From Macrolepiota albuminosa (Eukaryota > Basidiomycota > Agaricomycetes > Agaricales > Agaricaceae): DNA of 64,000 nt. Position numbers and translations under genes: made by a program. The notes under the pieces were generated by a model. That model searched no databases. It was given only the letters and a program-made list of their open reading frames with translations, and was not told the origin of the DNA. Shown here one piece after another: positions 44,814-57,510 of the stretch. The stretch covers positions 6,122,947 through 6,186,946 of the forward strand of contig JAMWFC010000049.1 in assembly GCA_027475525.1 (NCBI GenBank), given 5' to 3'. Every line of letters starts with the position of its first letter. The first letter of the stretch is position 1.

Positions 44814-47800
44814 GATACAAAGGAGCTGTTGACAGCATTGAAACTGTCAAATAATAGCTCTGCACCAGGACCAGATGGTATACCCTATGAGTTCTGGAAA
44901 TCTTTCAACAACCAATTTATAAATGATTCTAGACAAAACCAGAGACGTGGAATACAGAAACCCACATGTAATATCATAGAACTGTTAAAGTTACTATATG
45001 AGGATATTCAGGTTTATGGTACAAACAATAACTCATCTTTTGCAGATGGATGGATGTGCCCCCTGTACAAGAAAAATGAACGAACTGACATTGCGAACTA
45101 TAGACCAATAACCTGCCTAAACACAGATTACAAAATTTTTACAAAAGCTTTAACAACAAGACTATCCCTCATAATTAAAGACCTAATACATCCAAGCCAA
45201 GCAGGGTTTATCCCTGGTAGAAGCATCTCAGACCAGACCAAGTTAATAAGACTAATGATCTAGTATGCAGAGGCAAAAGAACAAAATGGGCTGATAGTGG
45301 CCCTAGATCAAGAGAAGGCTTATTACAGAATAGAACACAATTACCTATGGAAGACTCTAAAAGCATTTGGAATTCCACAAGCTTTCATCAACACAGTCAA
45401 AGCCCTATACAAAAATGCAGAAACTAGAATTATGATAAATGGAGTACTGAGCTCATCCATGGAAGATAGAAAAAGGAGTGAGACAAGAAGACCCACTCTC
45501 GTGCCTTCTCTTTGATCTAGCCATTGAGCCCCTGGCCACATCACTCAGGAAATCAGACCTCAGGGGGTATAAAATACCCAGAAGTGTAGAGAAACTAATT
45601 GCAAACCTTTTTGCAGATGATACTACCACATTCCTGTCAGTGGATGACAACCTCAATGACCTCAACCTCATCCTTGAGAATTGGTGTATAGCATCTGGAG
45701 CAAACTTCAATGTAGACAAGATGGAGATAATCCTGATTGGGACACCAGAATACAGGGCACAAGTCCTAAGTGAAAGGATAACCAGACCAGAAGGGCCAGA
45801 AATCCCAGCCAACATCCAAATTGCTAATGAAGGGGTACTGATATGCATTCTAGGGGCCTGGTTTGGAAATACAGTGGACCTCAATGCCCCGTGAACTAAT
45901 TAATGTATTAGAGAAAATTGACAAGAGTCTTGCAAACTGGAATAAGAGTAATCCTACCATGAAGAGGAGATGCCTGATTGCACAAATGGTGGTGGCAAGA
46001 ATGTCTCAGTACTTGGCACAGGTCTAAGGAATGTCTCCTTAGACGGAGAAACTGCTGGCTAGAAGAGTAGTGAAGTTTGTGTGGGCAGGGAAGAGCTCAC
46101 TGGTTAATGAGAGAACAATGTTTGAGCCCTTTGAGAAAGAGGGCAGGTCCCTAGTAGATATAAAAACTAGGAATAATGCAATTAGTGGTTAAAATTGTAT
46201 CTAAATTTCAGCCAGGACTATCCTCTGTGGGCCCTGGTAGCTGATGCCTTAATGGCAGAGAGAACCCCAAAGGCCAGGAAAAATGTGGATAAAAGAATAA
46301 GAATATCACCCTTTCTGCAGACATGAAAAACAAAACTTGCTCTCCAGAAAGACATAAGCCCTGATATAATAAACCTATTTAAAACAGTGGCAGAGTTCAA
46401 CATGAGGCCAGAAGGTCTTGCCTTTGATAGATCTATCCTAAGGAATATGCCAATATGGTACCACCTGGCTGCAGACAAGAAGCTAAGAAGGATGAACCAA
46501 GGGAAGATAGTAGAGTGCCTTAAAAACAACCATAAGACAATTCTAGTAGGAGATATGGAAAAACTAGCAGGAAAGCTACAGAATGATAATCACCTTAGTT
46601 CAGACGAGTGTGAATGTGCAGAATGCATAGAAATAGAGAACTCCGATGGGTGCCTACACCCTAACACTTGCATATCCAGGGCACAGGATATGCTCAACAC
46701 CCTTTCTGAAAAGTGGGACCTGAGAGCCATGCAACTGGATAATAGGTTGGACAGAGGAGGTAGCCTAGAAGACGAAGATGCTAAGCAAGAAAAGAGTGTT
46801 TTCAATGCCAGACTTATAACTAAGGGCCAGGTTGCAGACATTTTCAGGATTTTTACTACAGGCCCAGTGTACAACACCCTATATTTCCCAACGCCTAGCA
46901 ACATTGACCAAGCTCCTCTAAAGGCAACTGTAAAAGGGAAAATAAGCCCAAGGAAGACCACAGACTCCCCTCACATTGGAGCAGGCATTGTATTTAAGGA
47001 GAGGATAGACCTTGATCTGAGCAAGAAGTGGCCAGCATTGGAGCAAGATAGAGGAAGCAAAAACTTGCTAGCAATAATCCTAGCCTCTCTTGGAGCAGGT
47101 ACAAAAGCTCCACTGACAATAAGCATCAGGTCACATGAGAGCATTGCGTCACTAACTGAAGACCTACAGGAAAATGAGGATAAAGGCTTCCTGGATATGA
47201 GGAACACAGGCTTGCTAAGAACTGTGGCTGGATGGCTAAGAATGCATGCAGCCCCAGTATATTTTAATGAGTTAAGGGACTTCCCATACACAGAAGATGA
47301 GAAACAAGCAAACCTCTCAGCTAAGTCAGAACTAAGTGACAACCAACTTATGATCCTCCTCTCCATTCTCACAGAACTGCATCTAACTGGGGTAAAACTG
47401 TCAAAGATAACTCAGGCTATAGCATACAAGTCAATAAAATTCAATGCCCCAGCCCTGGTCAGGGTGAGAACTAGAAAGATGGTGGATGGCATGATGAAAA
47501 CAGTGGAGAGACATAATAAAAAGGTGCTGAATGAGAGGCAGATCTGGAAGAGCATATGGGATAGAGACCTGTAAAAACCATTGAGGGTCTTCCTTTGGAA
47601 GTGTATGCATGACACATATAAGGTGGGTTCCTATTGGGACAAAGCTATAATAGACCAGGAACTTAAAAATCAAGACATATGTAGCCAGGACAACAACATG
47701 GAATCTATGAGTCACATTGTCTCTGAGTGCTCCTGCGTAGGTCAGGACTTAGTATGGGAGAGAGTAAAAAACTGTGGAGGAACAGAACAGGGGAGGATCT

Positions 47801-48209
47801 GCCAAAACAGGACATTCCCATAGTATTGAGCTGTCTTCTAACAAGCTTTAAAGATGGAGAGGGCTGCACTGCACTGGGGCTAACATGGCTCCACAAAATC
47901 TTGGTAACTGAAGTGGCACATTTCATATGGTTGATAAGATGCAAAAGAGTGATAAATAATAATGGAGTCCAGTACATACCACTAGAAGTTATAAGTAGAT
48001 GGAATAAGGCCCTTACAAATAGGGCCAAGCTAGACTTAAAATTAACAGACAGGAAACTTGGCAAAAAAGCAATTCCCCAACCGCTAGTGGTGGAAACCTG
48101 GGAGAATACAGGAATAGTAGACCTTAGCACTTTAACGAGCCAAGAGAATGCGCTACAAGATGGGGTTTTAGTGGGTAGTCAGCCTGGCATAAGGAAAGGA
48201 GTCGGGTGA
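44814..48209 (+). pseudogene. Non-LTR (LINE) retrotransposon relic: RT and zf-RVT
   Basis: A 5'-truncated ORF2. RT blocks: NNSSAPGPDGIPYEFWK (44850), IANYRPITCLNTDYKIFTKA (45095), PSQAGFIPGRSISDQ (45195), VALDQEKAYYRIEH (45300), GVRQEDPLSCLLFDLAIEP (45475), NLFADDTTTFLSVDD (45605). A later open stretch (46387-47574) covers a weakly RNase-H-like region. The C-terminal zinc-binding domain is FLWKCMHDTYKVGSYW...HIVSECSC (47587-47740). There are at least three frame changes and stops near 45261, 45892 and 47572. The endonuclease domain is missing, as expected for 5' truncation during target-primed reverse transcription. The layout resembles LINEs with a C-terminal zf-RVT domain; I cannot fix the clade. 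Confidence 0.85.
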
Positions 48210-48377
48210 ACTAGGATATAAGCTGAGAGTCCCACACAACGTGCGTAAATGCATTTCTTTATAGAGAATCTGAAAAGCTGCCCCTTTGTGGAACCTGGTT
48301 TCAATTTCAGATGTGCAGCCAAGCAGGCACAAGAGTCTCACCAAGGGCATCAGCTCTCAAGCCATTACAAACACTAC

Positions 48378-48402
48378 TCCAAAATATATATATATATATA
48401 GT
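48378..48402 (+). repeat. (TA)n microsatellite after the LINE
   Basis: ATATATATATATATATAG run near the end of the LINE relic, possibly its 3' tail. Sequence after it becomes much more AT-rich. Confidence 0.7.
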
Positions 48403-48405
48403 AAT

Positions 48406-49941
48406 GATAGTGTGTAAATAAAAATAGATATATGTAAAAACTAATTGACAACAAACGTTAATCTTCATTCATGTATTTGTCTGCATCCTTTTTCTTCATC
48501 GTTACAATCTTCTTTGTGTTTTGAGATCTTTTTGCAATGGTGGAGATGGTATTTTTTATTGATCCTGTTGTCCTAACCACGTCTGATGCACCATTAGTGA
48601 TATTTTTTATTGAAGTACTGTCATTAATAGGATTTGCAATTTTGGGACATTTGGTAAGAGAAAAACTCACGAAGACATTATTTGCGGATTGCAAAATTTG
48701 AATTGGAGCTTGTTTAGGCATTTTATTTTCAAGGTCTGGTCATTTGTGTTTCTGTTGAAGAAACAGAATTGCATCAGAATCTCCAAAAACATGCATGCGA
48801 TGCACATTGATTTGATATATCTATTTATTCAATCAATAACATATTTACTTGTTATGAAGTTGGTCACCTTTCTAAGGCCATTTTTTTCATGCATAACATA
48901 CAAGGAGCAATAAGATCACTGTTGGCATTGGTTATATCCTAAAGAAAGTCAGTGTAGAAAAAATTTCATTGTGGGACTAAAGTCATCAACACACTAGAGG
49001 CAACTATGTCATCATCCAAACTAAAATCAGAAAGAGTGTGTTTTGCTAATCTTTTGCTACCCTGTTCTTTGTTTGGATTCTGCTAAGAGAAAAGCATTAG
49101 CGTTTCAACTCTTTATAAATCACTTACCCTATATTTTGGTAACATATAGACAATGATGTGATTCTTGACACTATCTTCATCATCAGCTGCATTTCTAATC
49201 CAATCTCTGACTGTTATGTTCTTTAGCACACATGAGCTTCAATTTCAAGTTTGAAAAAAATCCTCACCTGTCCTTGTATATCTTCCTTGCCTTCATCTAA
49301 TTCTCACACTGCATTCAAGCTCCCTATTTGGTTATAAAAGAGACCTTGCAATAAGTCTAGTGCCATTGTGGATAGTTTTAAAACCAGTATGTCCTTCACT
49401 TTTAAAGCATCATTAAGCTGGCAAAACTGAAAATGTCTGATTAATCACAGTATAAATATTTGTCACCATTTCACCAGGCCATCCTGGATAATGGTTCCCT
49501 TTAGCAAAAACTATAGAACCTGCTGAAGCAGCAGCAATTTCCCCAAAGATATTTGTCATAAATTCTGCGCCTTCTACGTCTTTGTAAATATAATTGCCCA
49601 ACCATTGTTCTGTTGACTGGTAAAAGTCCATGCCATATTTAGCTGCAGACAGGGCCACCCCTCCCATCCTACCATTTCTGTTTCAATTGTATTGTATAAA
49701 CCAGTATCAATGCATGTGCACACCAAGTTATTTAAGATGGCATAGTTGTAGATTGCACTGAATAGCAGTAAAGAAAAAGCAAGAATAATTTAGTGGAAAT
49801 ATATAGAGCTTTAATATTCAGAGAGGTCTAATGTTGCACTTTCCCTTAATAAATGATAATCACCTGCAATGCAAAGACTAATATTGAACTCAGATAGTTT
49901 TAATATCTCTTTTTTTTGTTTCGGCCTTAATATTTGTATGT
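48406..49941. other. AT-rich stretch with two short unidentified frames
   Basis: Two minus-strand frames stand out. One at 48458-48721 (87 codons) is Lys/Ser/Thr-rich. One at 49413-49667 (84 codons) reads like a protein piece (GEIAAASAGSIVFAKGNHYP), open to the left of a Met. I recognise neither. No intact gene is seen. Confidence 0.4.
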
Positions 49942-51592
49942 TTACAAGTATTTTAAGTGATGCTTATTTGCAACTTGATTACTATTCTGATTTAAGCAAC
50001 TTGGTGCAAGACGTTCACCTGAGCCTATAGTCACTGACGTCATATTATTGAAAGTTTGCACATTATTTAGCATAGCTGCTATATCTTCTATGTTGGAGAG
50101 GTATGTTTGGCCATTAGGAGTCGATTGAACATTGTTTACCATCATTTTTTGCATGGTTTGTTCCTGTTGTAAAGTTTTATAAAAACAAATAGTAAGTTCA
50201 TCTAGTCTTTCCAATTGATTTTTTTCACAACAAGTGTCTTGTGATAATGCACATTTAATTTTTTTTGGTGTGAAAAGCACGTAGAATTATCAACCCTGCT
50301 AGTGAAGATGCATGAAATAACATGACATACGGTGCCTCAGTACCACAACAAGATTCCAGATCAACAATTACATGAGATATTGTCTGTCTCTGTATCTGAT
50401 GAGACGTTATTGCAAATGTGGGCACAATAGAGACTTGTGAATGAAGAATACTTTACAAGACATAAGAATAGGGGTCAACAAATTTTAATATTGTTGTATT
50501 AGGAAGAATGAAATAATGTTGTGGCAGTAAATCCATCATACATGTAGGTTCAGCATCTAGAATCTCAACAATGCATGATCGAAGGATATGTTGATTTCTT
50601 GTATTGACCATATAACAAATTTCACGTATATAACTATACTGCCTGCAACATCAAAATTCTGTGTAACTAACACTGGCATTCCAATCACCAAAGATAATTT
50701 ACTCATATGCTGTTTGGTTTGTCCAGAATGTAATTGAAGAAGGTGCATTTGTAAGTCCCCATCTATTACTTGTGATGACTGACCACATTGTGTAGGATGT
50801 GTATTCTGAGCATAATACCAATGCAATTGTTGTTTAGTTCTTAGTGCAAATTCTACCGCAAGTTTATTATTCAAAGCATTCTTGGTTGCATTAGAGGATA
50901 CAATGATTGGTACTAATAACTGTTGAGTATGGACTTACATTACCATCTGCAATATATCAGACCCTTATTGATAATCTTATTTCATCTCTTTTTTTGCAGA
51001 GATCTTTCTATTTGCCAGCTGGTCATGGCTCATAACAAGTGGTATTTGTTAATCTTTACCCTAAACCTTATGTATTTTCTCCTAGATCTACAGATTATGT
51101 ATACAGCCACCTTCAGTTATTCACATCATATTGGAGTGACTGAGGATGTGTCTGATTAAGTTACTTATCACTACAATGACTTACCTCTACCTGTAGAATA
51201 CTTACTGTGTATCTCTCCAAGTAATATACTCAGTCATTCATATTATATTGGAGTGACTGAGGAATACTTACTATGTATCTCTACAATAATCAATCAGGAT
51301 CTATGGAAACAGTTATATTTTTAACAGGCATGTATTGAGTAAGTTAACATTATTATTTGTACAGCAGCCTTCCTTTAATTGAGAAAGTAATTCAAGAAAG
51401 TGTTTATTATTTGAGCCTGCCTATCTATGCTGTCTTCTTAATATAATTACAGTGGTAATTGTCAGCCAAAGCAGTTTTCCAAACATAATATCTTTGTCCA
51501 CTTTCTGTCTTACCATATTTATATGTGTTTATATGGGCATATAACTGTTTTTTGATGTTGAGTAGTAATTAGGCAAAATCTTCAGCAAAGAT
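49942..51592 (-). pseudogene. PIF1/Helitron-type helicase relic, C-terminal half
   Basis: Minus strand, continuing from 57164 across the Copia element. FAEDFAQ-like residues lie right at the junction (51585; the Q codon is TAA), then LYAHINTYKYG. After a 400-bp insertion come KLAVEFALRTKQQLHWYY (50850), KLSLVIGMPVLVTQNFDVAG (50690), IVPTFAITSHQIQRQTISHV (50420), VDLESCCGTEAPYVML and SLAGLIILRAF (50310). These are the late SF1 helicase motifs of PIF1-like proteins as found in Helitrons and related host repeats. Several stops and changes of frame are present. No Rep/nuclease domain was seen, so Helitron identity is not proven. Confidence 0.72.
50921..51320 (+). repeat. 400-bp AT-rich insertion in the helicase relic (possible solo LTR)
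   Basis: Starts TGTTGAGTATGG, like the Copia LTR start TGTTGAGAG, and interrupts the helicase frame between NTCLL and VPIIVSSN. Flanks ATAAC and TTAAC match at four of five bases. It contains two copies of TATTGGAGTGACTGAGGA (near 51130 and 51245). Confidence 0.4.
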
Positions 51593-51753
51593 TGTTGAGA
51601 GTTGACACCTAGAACATGAGTAAGTATCTGTAACCTCAGTCGTTGTGTACTTGACTCATATTGAACCTACCTAGAACATGAGTAAGTATCTGTAACTAGA
51701 TAGAGATATTTGTAAATATGATGTCTGTGTTGAGGTGTTACTAGCATCTAACA
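51593..51753 (-). repeat. 3' LTR of the Copia element, 161 bp, internally deleted
   Basis: Plus-strand ends TGTTGAGAGTTGACACC and GCATCTAACA match the other LTR. About 160 bp of the middle are missing. Confidence 0.88.
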
Positions 51754-51809
51754 CTCCTCCTCACTGTAAGTGGCACAAAAATGGCACTTGAGCTCCTCCT
51801 CACACCAAA

Positions 51810-54800
51810 TCATGGTGGAAACAGTCTTAGTATGCATTGTAACCAAAAGAAATGAGGCAGTGAGAGGGGTTTGGTGAACAGATCAGCGACGTTGTCCTTT
51901 GTATTGATATATCGTATGACAATTTCTTGAGATGCTACATGCTCATATAAGAAATGGTATTTGATATCAATATGTTTCACCCTTAAGTATAGCACTGGGT
52001 CCTCCAACAGGTTAATTGTTGCATTATTATCACACATGATGGTCATTGCATTATTTGGGGTGTAACCAATAGTGTGGAGAAGGGTTTGCAACCATATATA
52101 TTCTTGGGCAGCTTTGAAAATAGCCATGTACTCAGCTTTGCACAAAGATGCAGCTACCATCTTCTGTTTTTCAGAAGTCCACAAAATGATACCTGAGCCT
52201 AGTGACCACCCACACTTTGCCTTGTATCTAAGCAGTTTGCCCAGTCTGAATCAGTGAAGCCAGCAAGAGTAATAGGTGAAGATCTGCCCAAGCAAAGTCA
52301 AAGGTCCCTAGTTCTCTTCAAGTATTGAATAACGTGAATTGCTGTGTTTTAATGTGTTACCAAGTAAAAATCAAAATATTGGCTCAGCTGTTGGATAGCA
52401 TATTGGATATTGGATCTAGATAATATAGCCAGCTATATTAGACCTCCAACAAGTCTACGGTAGGGGATTTTTGCGATGTCTTCATGCTCTTTCTGTGTCA
52501 GCTTTGAGTAGTCTGTACATCACAATTTCAGACCAGGCTCTATTGGTAAGGATAGCAGGTTGGCTTCTCTTTGCCCTAACTGTGTGATCAATCTGTTAAT
52601 CACTGGTGTCTGTGAGAGATATACTGCCTGATTAGATCTATCTCAGTCTATCGCAATTCCAACAATCTGTTGTGGGGTGCCCAGGTCAGATATTGTCCAC
52701 ACTTCTTGGAGCTGTGATTTGAAATACTCATTTGCCTGTTTGGAGCTTGCTATTAACAAAAAGTCATCCATATGAACTGCTGCTATGACTGTTCCATGAG
52801 CCAATTTCCTGTAATAGATACAGGACTCGCATGCTAGTCTTGTGAAACCCCATCTGTTGACTATGTTCTCGTTCAAGGTCCAATTTCATATCTGCCCAGC
52901 TTGCTTTATTCCATAGAGACCTCTCTCCAATTTACAGACATAATTTTCTTTGCCTGGTTCTTCAAAATCTTTCAGCTGTTCCATGTAAGTCATCTCCTCT
53001 GGTAAAATTCTATATAAGAATGCTATCTTGATATCAACTTGCATAGTGTCCCAGCCTTGTATTGCCATAATGTAAAGTAAGATATGCCACAGTTTGACAT
53101 GTGCTGTCGGTGAGGTTGTTTTGGTATATTCCTTTCTATAGATCTGATTGAAACCTTGTAAGACATGCCTAACTTTGAATCTTACTATGGTCCCTTTCTT
53201 ATTGCATTTCAGTGCAAATACAGGGTGTCCTTGGTGGATTCTGTGGCCAGCAAATACTTCTTCTCTTGATATCAGCCAATAAACGCCTATATCTTTCAAA
53301 GATTTAAGTTTGTCCTCATATGCTGCTCTCCACTTATTTGCATCTGCTAATTTCTGGGCTTGGTTCTATGTCTTTGGTACTTCAGGATCTAGGTCTCCAG
53401 CATTGATGCCTAGTTCTTTGTTGATTGTATCCAGCATTGCCAGGACTTGATCAAGATCTATATTCTCATTTGCAATGTTTAGGGGATCTGGTCGTTCCTC
53501 ATTATAGAGTTCATTAATAGCAATTCGTCATTCTGTCTATACCTTGCATATTTGATCTGCTGACTCTCTCAACTCCCTTACAGCTCGCTGCATTGCTCTC
53601 TCCGGTGGATTATCAGGCCTACCTCTTTTGGTTGAGATACAAATGTGTGTCGATCTCTGTAGTGGTTTATGGACTGGTTTAACAACTTGATTGTCCTGTT
53701 GTTTATCAGGTTCAATGGCTCTGAGTATGTCTGGGATAATGGGAACTAGTTTGACTACTTCATTCATTACAGGAATTGGTTTGTCATTGTCATCTGGAAC
53801 TATGAAGGGTTAATCTGCTGCTCTCCTTGAGATGATTTTGATTGATGGTGTATCAATGTGTTTTGTTGGTGGTGGTGCTGTAACTGGGTCTGCTGTATTA
53901 TAATCATCCTGATGTTTAACAAACCTGACATAATATGTGCTATACACTTGCTTTGACGCTCTGTCATAACAGTGGTATGCTTTTGCTTTGGGATTGTAGC
54001 CTATCAGGACACATTCAATTGATTGTTTGTAAATCTTTGAGTTATGTTTGCCTAGGACCAGAACAAATACTCTGCATCCAATTTCACAAATATAGGAGTA
54101 TTTTGGCTTTTGACTATACCACAACTCATCAGGTGTTGCATTGCTCACTGCCAAAGTTTTTGTTTTCCTGTGAAGGTGAGTTGCTGTCATATAAAATTTG
54201 TCCCACAAGAACACTGGGCATTTTGCATATAACCTCATGGCAATGCTTTTACCCATGAGTGTCCTATGCATTTGTTTGACATGCCCAAGATGCACCAATG
54301 TATATACTGCCCCATGCTGTGTTGTTATTCCTTGAAAATAGTACCATGCTTCATTCTCCCTTGCTATAATTTTGGAGTTGTTTCCAGATCAAAGTATGCC
54401 AAGTTGTAGTCCTGTCTCAACTTGCTGCGCTAATATCCAGGCCTTCAGTTCACTAAATGCATCACTTTTTAGCTTCAATAGTATAGACCACAGTTTATTT
54501 GTATAGTCATCCACAATGTTCATGATGTAATTATTTCCAGTTTATAACGTAATGTCCTGCTTCTCAGTTAAGTCTACCCAGATAATTTCCAGCTTCTATA
54601 TAGCCCTGTGGCCTATCCCCTCCTCCTGCACTTTTAGGACCAGAGTCTTTGCCTGTTTGCCATGAATACATTCATCACACTTTGGTGGTTTGGAGGGGAA
54701 ACTAGATGGCATACCTTCAATCATGCTGGATTTCACTATTTTAATAATTGTCTGGTAGTTTGCATGGCCTAGTCTACAATGCCATGTGATAATATTGGGT

Positions 54801-55069
54801 GATGGATAGGCTGATAGGGCAAGTTCTCCATGAAGGTTTAGCATGTACAGGTTTTTTATGGATAACAGGGTTCCACTTGCAATCAGCTCATTTGTATCTT
54901 TTTTGAACAGGGTTGCTTGGGTATTACTAAATGTCATGAATATGTTCATTTTCTTTGCCATAGAGCTGACTGAGAGCAGCCTTACAGTGGCCTTCAGGAC
55001 ATATAGTACATCATTGAGTGTCAGATAAGAGTCATCTGCTAAGTGCATGTGTATCTTGACCACTAGCAA
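51810..55069 (-). pseudogene. Copia pol: integrase, RT, RNase H
   Basis: Pieces in order on the minus strand: pre-integrase zinc site WHCRLGHANYQT...CDECIHGKQAK (54790-54640), an integrase C-terminal part (54298-53810: NATPDELWYSQKPKYSYIC), RT (53299-52886: VFALKCNKKGTIVRFKVRHVL, QVDIKIAFLYR, LERGLYGIKQAG), the RT active site VHMDDFLLIAS (52775) and RNase H (52184-51810: CKAEYMAIFKAAQEYIWLQ, MCDNNATINL, DNVADLFTKPL). Stops and shifts separate the pieces. The integrase catalytic core between about 54590 and 54300 is poorly preserved. Confidence 0.88.
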
Positions 55070-55097
55070 TTGCAGAAATTGTTGATTCTCCTATGCC

Positions 55098-56660
55098 TCA
55101 AATAGGCTTATGGGGCATGGGTTTTAACAATATAAAGTCAAACAAATTTGGTGATATATAGACAGTCACATCTGAATCAAGATAGAAGGAAATTATATCA
55201 AGTGTCATGGTTGCACTAGATAATGTAGTTTCATCTGTATAATCCTTCCAGTTAATACCAACATGCTCCTCCTCCAGTGCAATCCATGTGTCAATCTCCA
55301 GGCTCTCCGCTTTTGCCAATGACTCCAGAATCTTGTCAGAAGCCAATCCCACAAATTCATTCTTTGATACAACAGTCACAGCTTTACCAGTTTGAGTAGC
55401 AACATAGACAGCCAGCATGTTGGAATCACCCTCTACTATGAAAGCAGAGCCATCCGCCAAAGTAATTATGAGTTTGGTCATGCTCTTTTTCTTATTATGG
55501 TTATCTTTTTTAGCTTTGTAGTGTGCTATATATGTGATCCTTGCCTCATCCATGGTCTTTCTGGCCATGCCCCCACTTTTCAGGATATACCAGGGTTTTG
55601 TGTGTCTTATGTATGCAGAGCAACCCCACGCCTTACAGCTATCACAGACAAGGTCATCCTGACAATTTGACATCCGTGCTGCCAGAGCAGTGGGTACAGT
55701 ATCAGGTACCTCCTTGTCAGCCACATACAAGGTTTGCTCATTCTCCAAAAATTGATGAATCTCTTTGGGACCATAGGGTGCCATTGCTGTTGCTGCCACT
55801 AAGTCATGGAAAATAATTGGTTGGGCACTTGTATACAGAAAATTGTTAGACAGAGAGGACAGAGCTGCAATTAATTGCAGGAGCTCCTTTGTTACGTTAC
55901 CAATGTCAAACATGCAATTGATTTTCTCAAAGATTTTGTCTATAGTTTTTGTGAGAGGTTCTGTTGGAGAACACTTTATAGTCAAAGCCTCCTGTAACAA
56001 CCTAACCTGCTGGACAGGGCCGGCACCACCATGCCTAGTTTGTAGGTATTTCCACAGAGCTTTGGCATCAATCAAATCATCAGCAAGATTGTGCTCTGAT
56101 TCTGATAAGCCTATGTAGCATAGTCTGCTGTGTGGCATTGGCCACATAGCTTTTACTTAATTTAGTAGTTGAACATTATATTATATTTATTATAATATAA
56201 TAATAGTTATATAATTATAAATATCTAGCTACCTGCTGCTTATTAAGCAGCTTATTTTGTATTCATTTTATATAGTTAATAGACTGGACTGATCTGATTC
56301 TGTGTAGTGTGAACTGTAAGCTCTCACAACATTGTAACTCCATTATAGCCTAACATCAAAAAAGATCTTGCCAGATGGTTATTCAATTGATAATTTCTGT
56401 ATACATGCAGCTTGTAGGTTTGATTTGGGATGTTGGGGGTGTCAAAAATGTATTTATACAATCTGCACATGGTAAGCTCAAGCTTCATATACTTCAACCA
56501 TGGCATCCACTTTCTGTCATCTTTTGCAAGTAGATCTTCAGCATATTGGAGCAAGACTTTAATTTGCATGATCACAGGCATAGTACTGTCAACCCTCCAT
56601 AGTTTGGCTACGGCAGCATCAGAGAGTGGGAGTAAGGAGGGTGGCATTGTCATAGTGTCA
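55098..56660 (-). pseudogene. Copia gag and protease region
   Basis: Gag N-terminal part at 56653-56324 (MTMPPSLLPLSDAAVAKLW), interrupted by a 151-bp insertion, then 56147-55098: SEHNLADDLIDAKALWKYLQ, LLQEALTIKCSPTEPLTKTI and a zinc-knuckle-like CDSCKAWGCSAYIRH. The end resembles the start of the protease region (FYLDSDVTVYISP; DSG is expected where DSD is read). Confidence 0.75.
56178..56328 (+). repeat. 151-bp AT-rich insertion in Copia gag (LTR-like)
   Basis: Flanked by ACATT on both sides (56173-56177 and 56329-56333). It contains the palindrome GCTGCTTATTAAGCAGC and ends GTAAGCTCTCACA. The pattern hairpin, then GATCTGATTCTG, GTGTGAACTGTAAG parallels the LTR of the outer element (hairpin, GATCTGGTTCTG, GTGTGACCGTAAG). 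Confidence 0.6.
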
Positions 56661-56842
56661 AGTCAGATTTAAGACAGATAACAATAGTGAGCACCTTAAG
56701 CGGTAGCTAATATACATAAAGATGCAGTAATCAAATAACAAAATGATATCAGGGCAGATGCTCACCAAAATTGGACAGTGAGTCCACAGAGAATATTTTC
56801 AGTTGTCAACCTCAGTATGCAAAGCAGCACTCTTCTATAACC

Positions 56843-57163
56843 TGTTGAGAGTTGACACCTAGAATACGAGTAAGTATTTGTAACCTCAGTCGTCATGTAC
56901 TTGAATCAAATTGAACCTACCTAGAACATGAGTAAGTATCTGTAACTAGGTAGAGATATTTGTAAGTATGATGTTTGTGTTGATTATATGTTTGACTTAT
57001 CCTCAGTCATTGTATACTTGACTGAGGGTAATATTTACTGTCTATAGTATATATACTTGATTGTCTGTATTAAAGGTGAGATAAGGGAGAATAAATGAAT
57101 GTATATTGACCCTTGTTTGGTCATCAGAGCTTGAGACACTTACAGTGTTACTAGCATCTAACA
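56843..57163 (-). repeat. 5' LTR of the Copia element, 321 bp
   Basis: TGTTGAGAGTTGACACC to GCATCTAACA, complete. The adjacent leader (minus strand GGTTATAGAAGAG) may be a decayed primer site. Confidence 0.88.
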
Positions 57164-57510
57164 AAGATAATGTTAATGTTTCCAAAGAGGGCTGAATTCC
57201 CTTTTGCAATACTTAATGCTTTGCTAATTTGAGCTAAAAACTGACAGCTAAGCATTGAAACCTTATCAATAAAGAGGGTATCAATACCATCCCAAAGCTG
57301 CATCAATTCACTATTTGAATGGGTTTTCATTGATTGTGTCATGCCAATACAAAGTGCTGAATGCAGAGTCATTTCAGATATGTGGCATGCAGCAATCCTT
57401 ATATACGAACACACTTGGAATCATTGTGATTGTTGTCGAGATTCATAGAAATGTTTCAAAGCTTTTATTACTTGTGTTTTATCTGGTCCTTATGCCTGAA
57501 TTGCTTCCTT
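57164..57510 (-). pseudogene. PIF1/Helitron-type helicase relic, N-terminal half
   Basis: A weak Walker A remnant (KTQVIKALKHFY near 57470), then TLHSALCIGMTQSMKTH (57370) and a Walker B region LFIDKVSMLSCQFLAQISKAL (57270; DE is read as DK), ending FGNINIIF at the Copia junction. It continues at 51592. Confidence 0.72.

Larger units (their letters stand above)
51593..57163 (-). mobile_element. Ty1/copia retrotransposon, degenerate
   Basis: Flanked by AAGAT (51588-51592 and 57164-57168), with LTRs at 51593-51753 and 56843-57163. On the minus strand the order is gag, protease region, integrase, RT and RNase H, the copia order with integrase before RT. It interrupts the helicase relic inside INIIF-AEDF. 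A purine tract (GTGAGGAGGAG, minus strand) precedes the 3' LTR at 51754. Confidence 0.92.

Noticed and set aside
49942..57510. Complete Helitron
   Set aside because: Only helicase motifs were found; no Rep HUH nuclease, and no TC/CTRR ends could be assigned.
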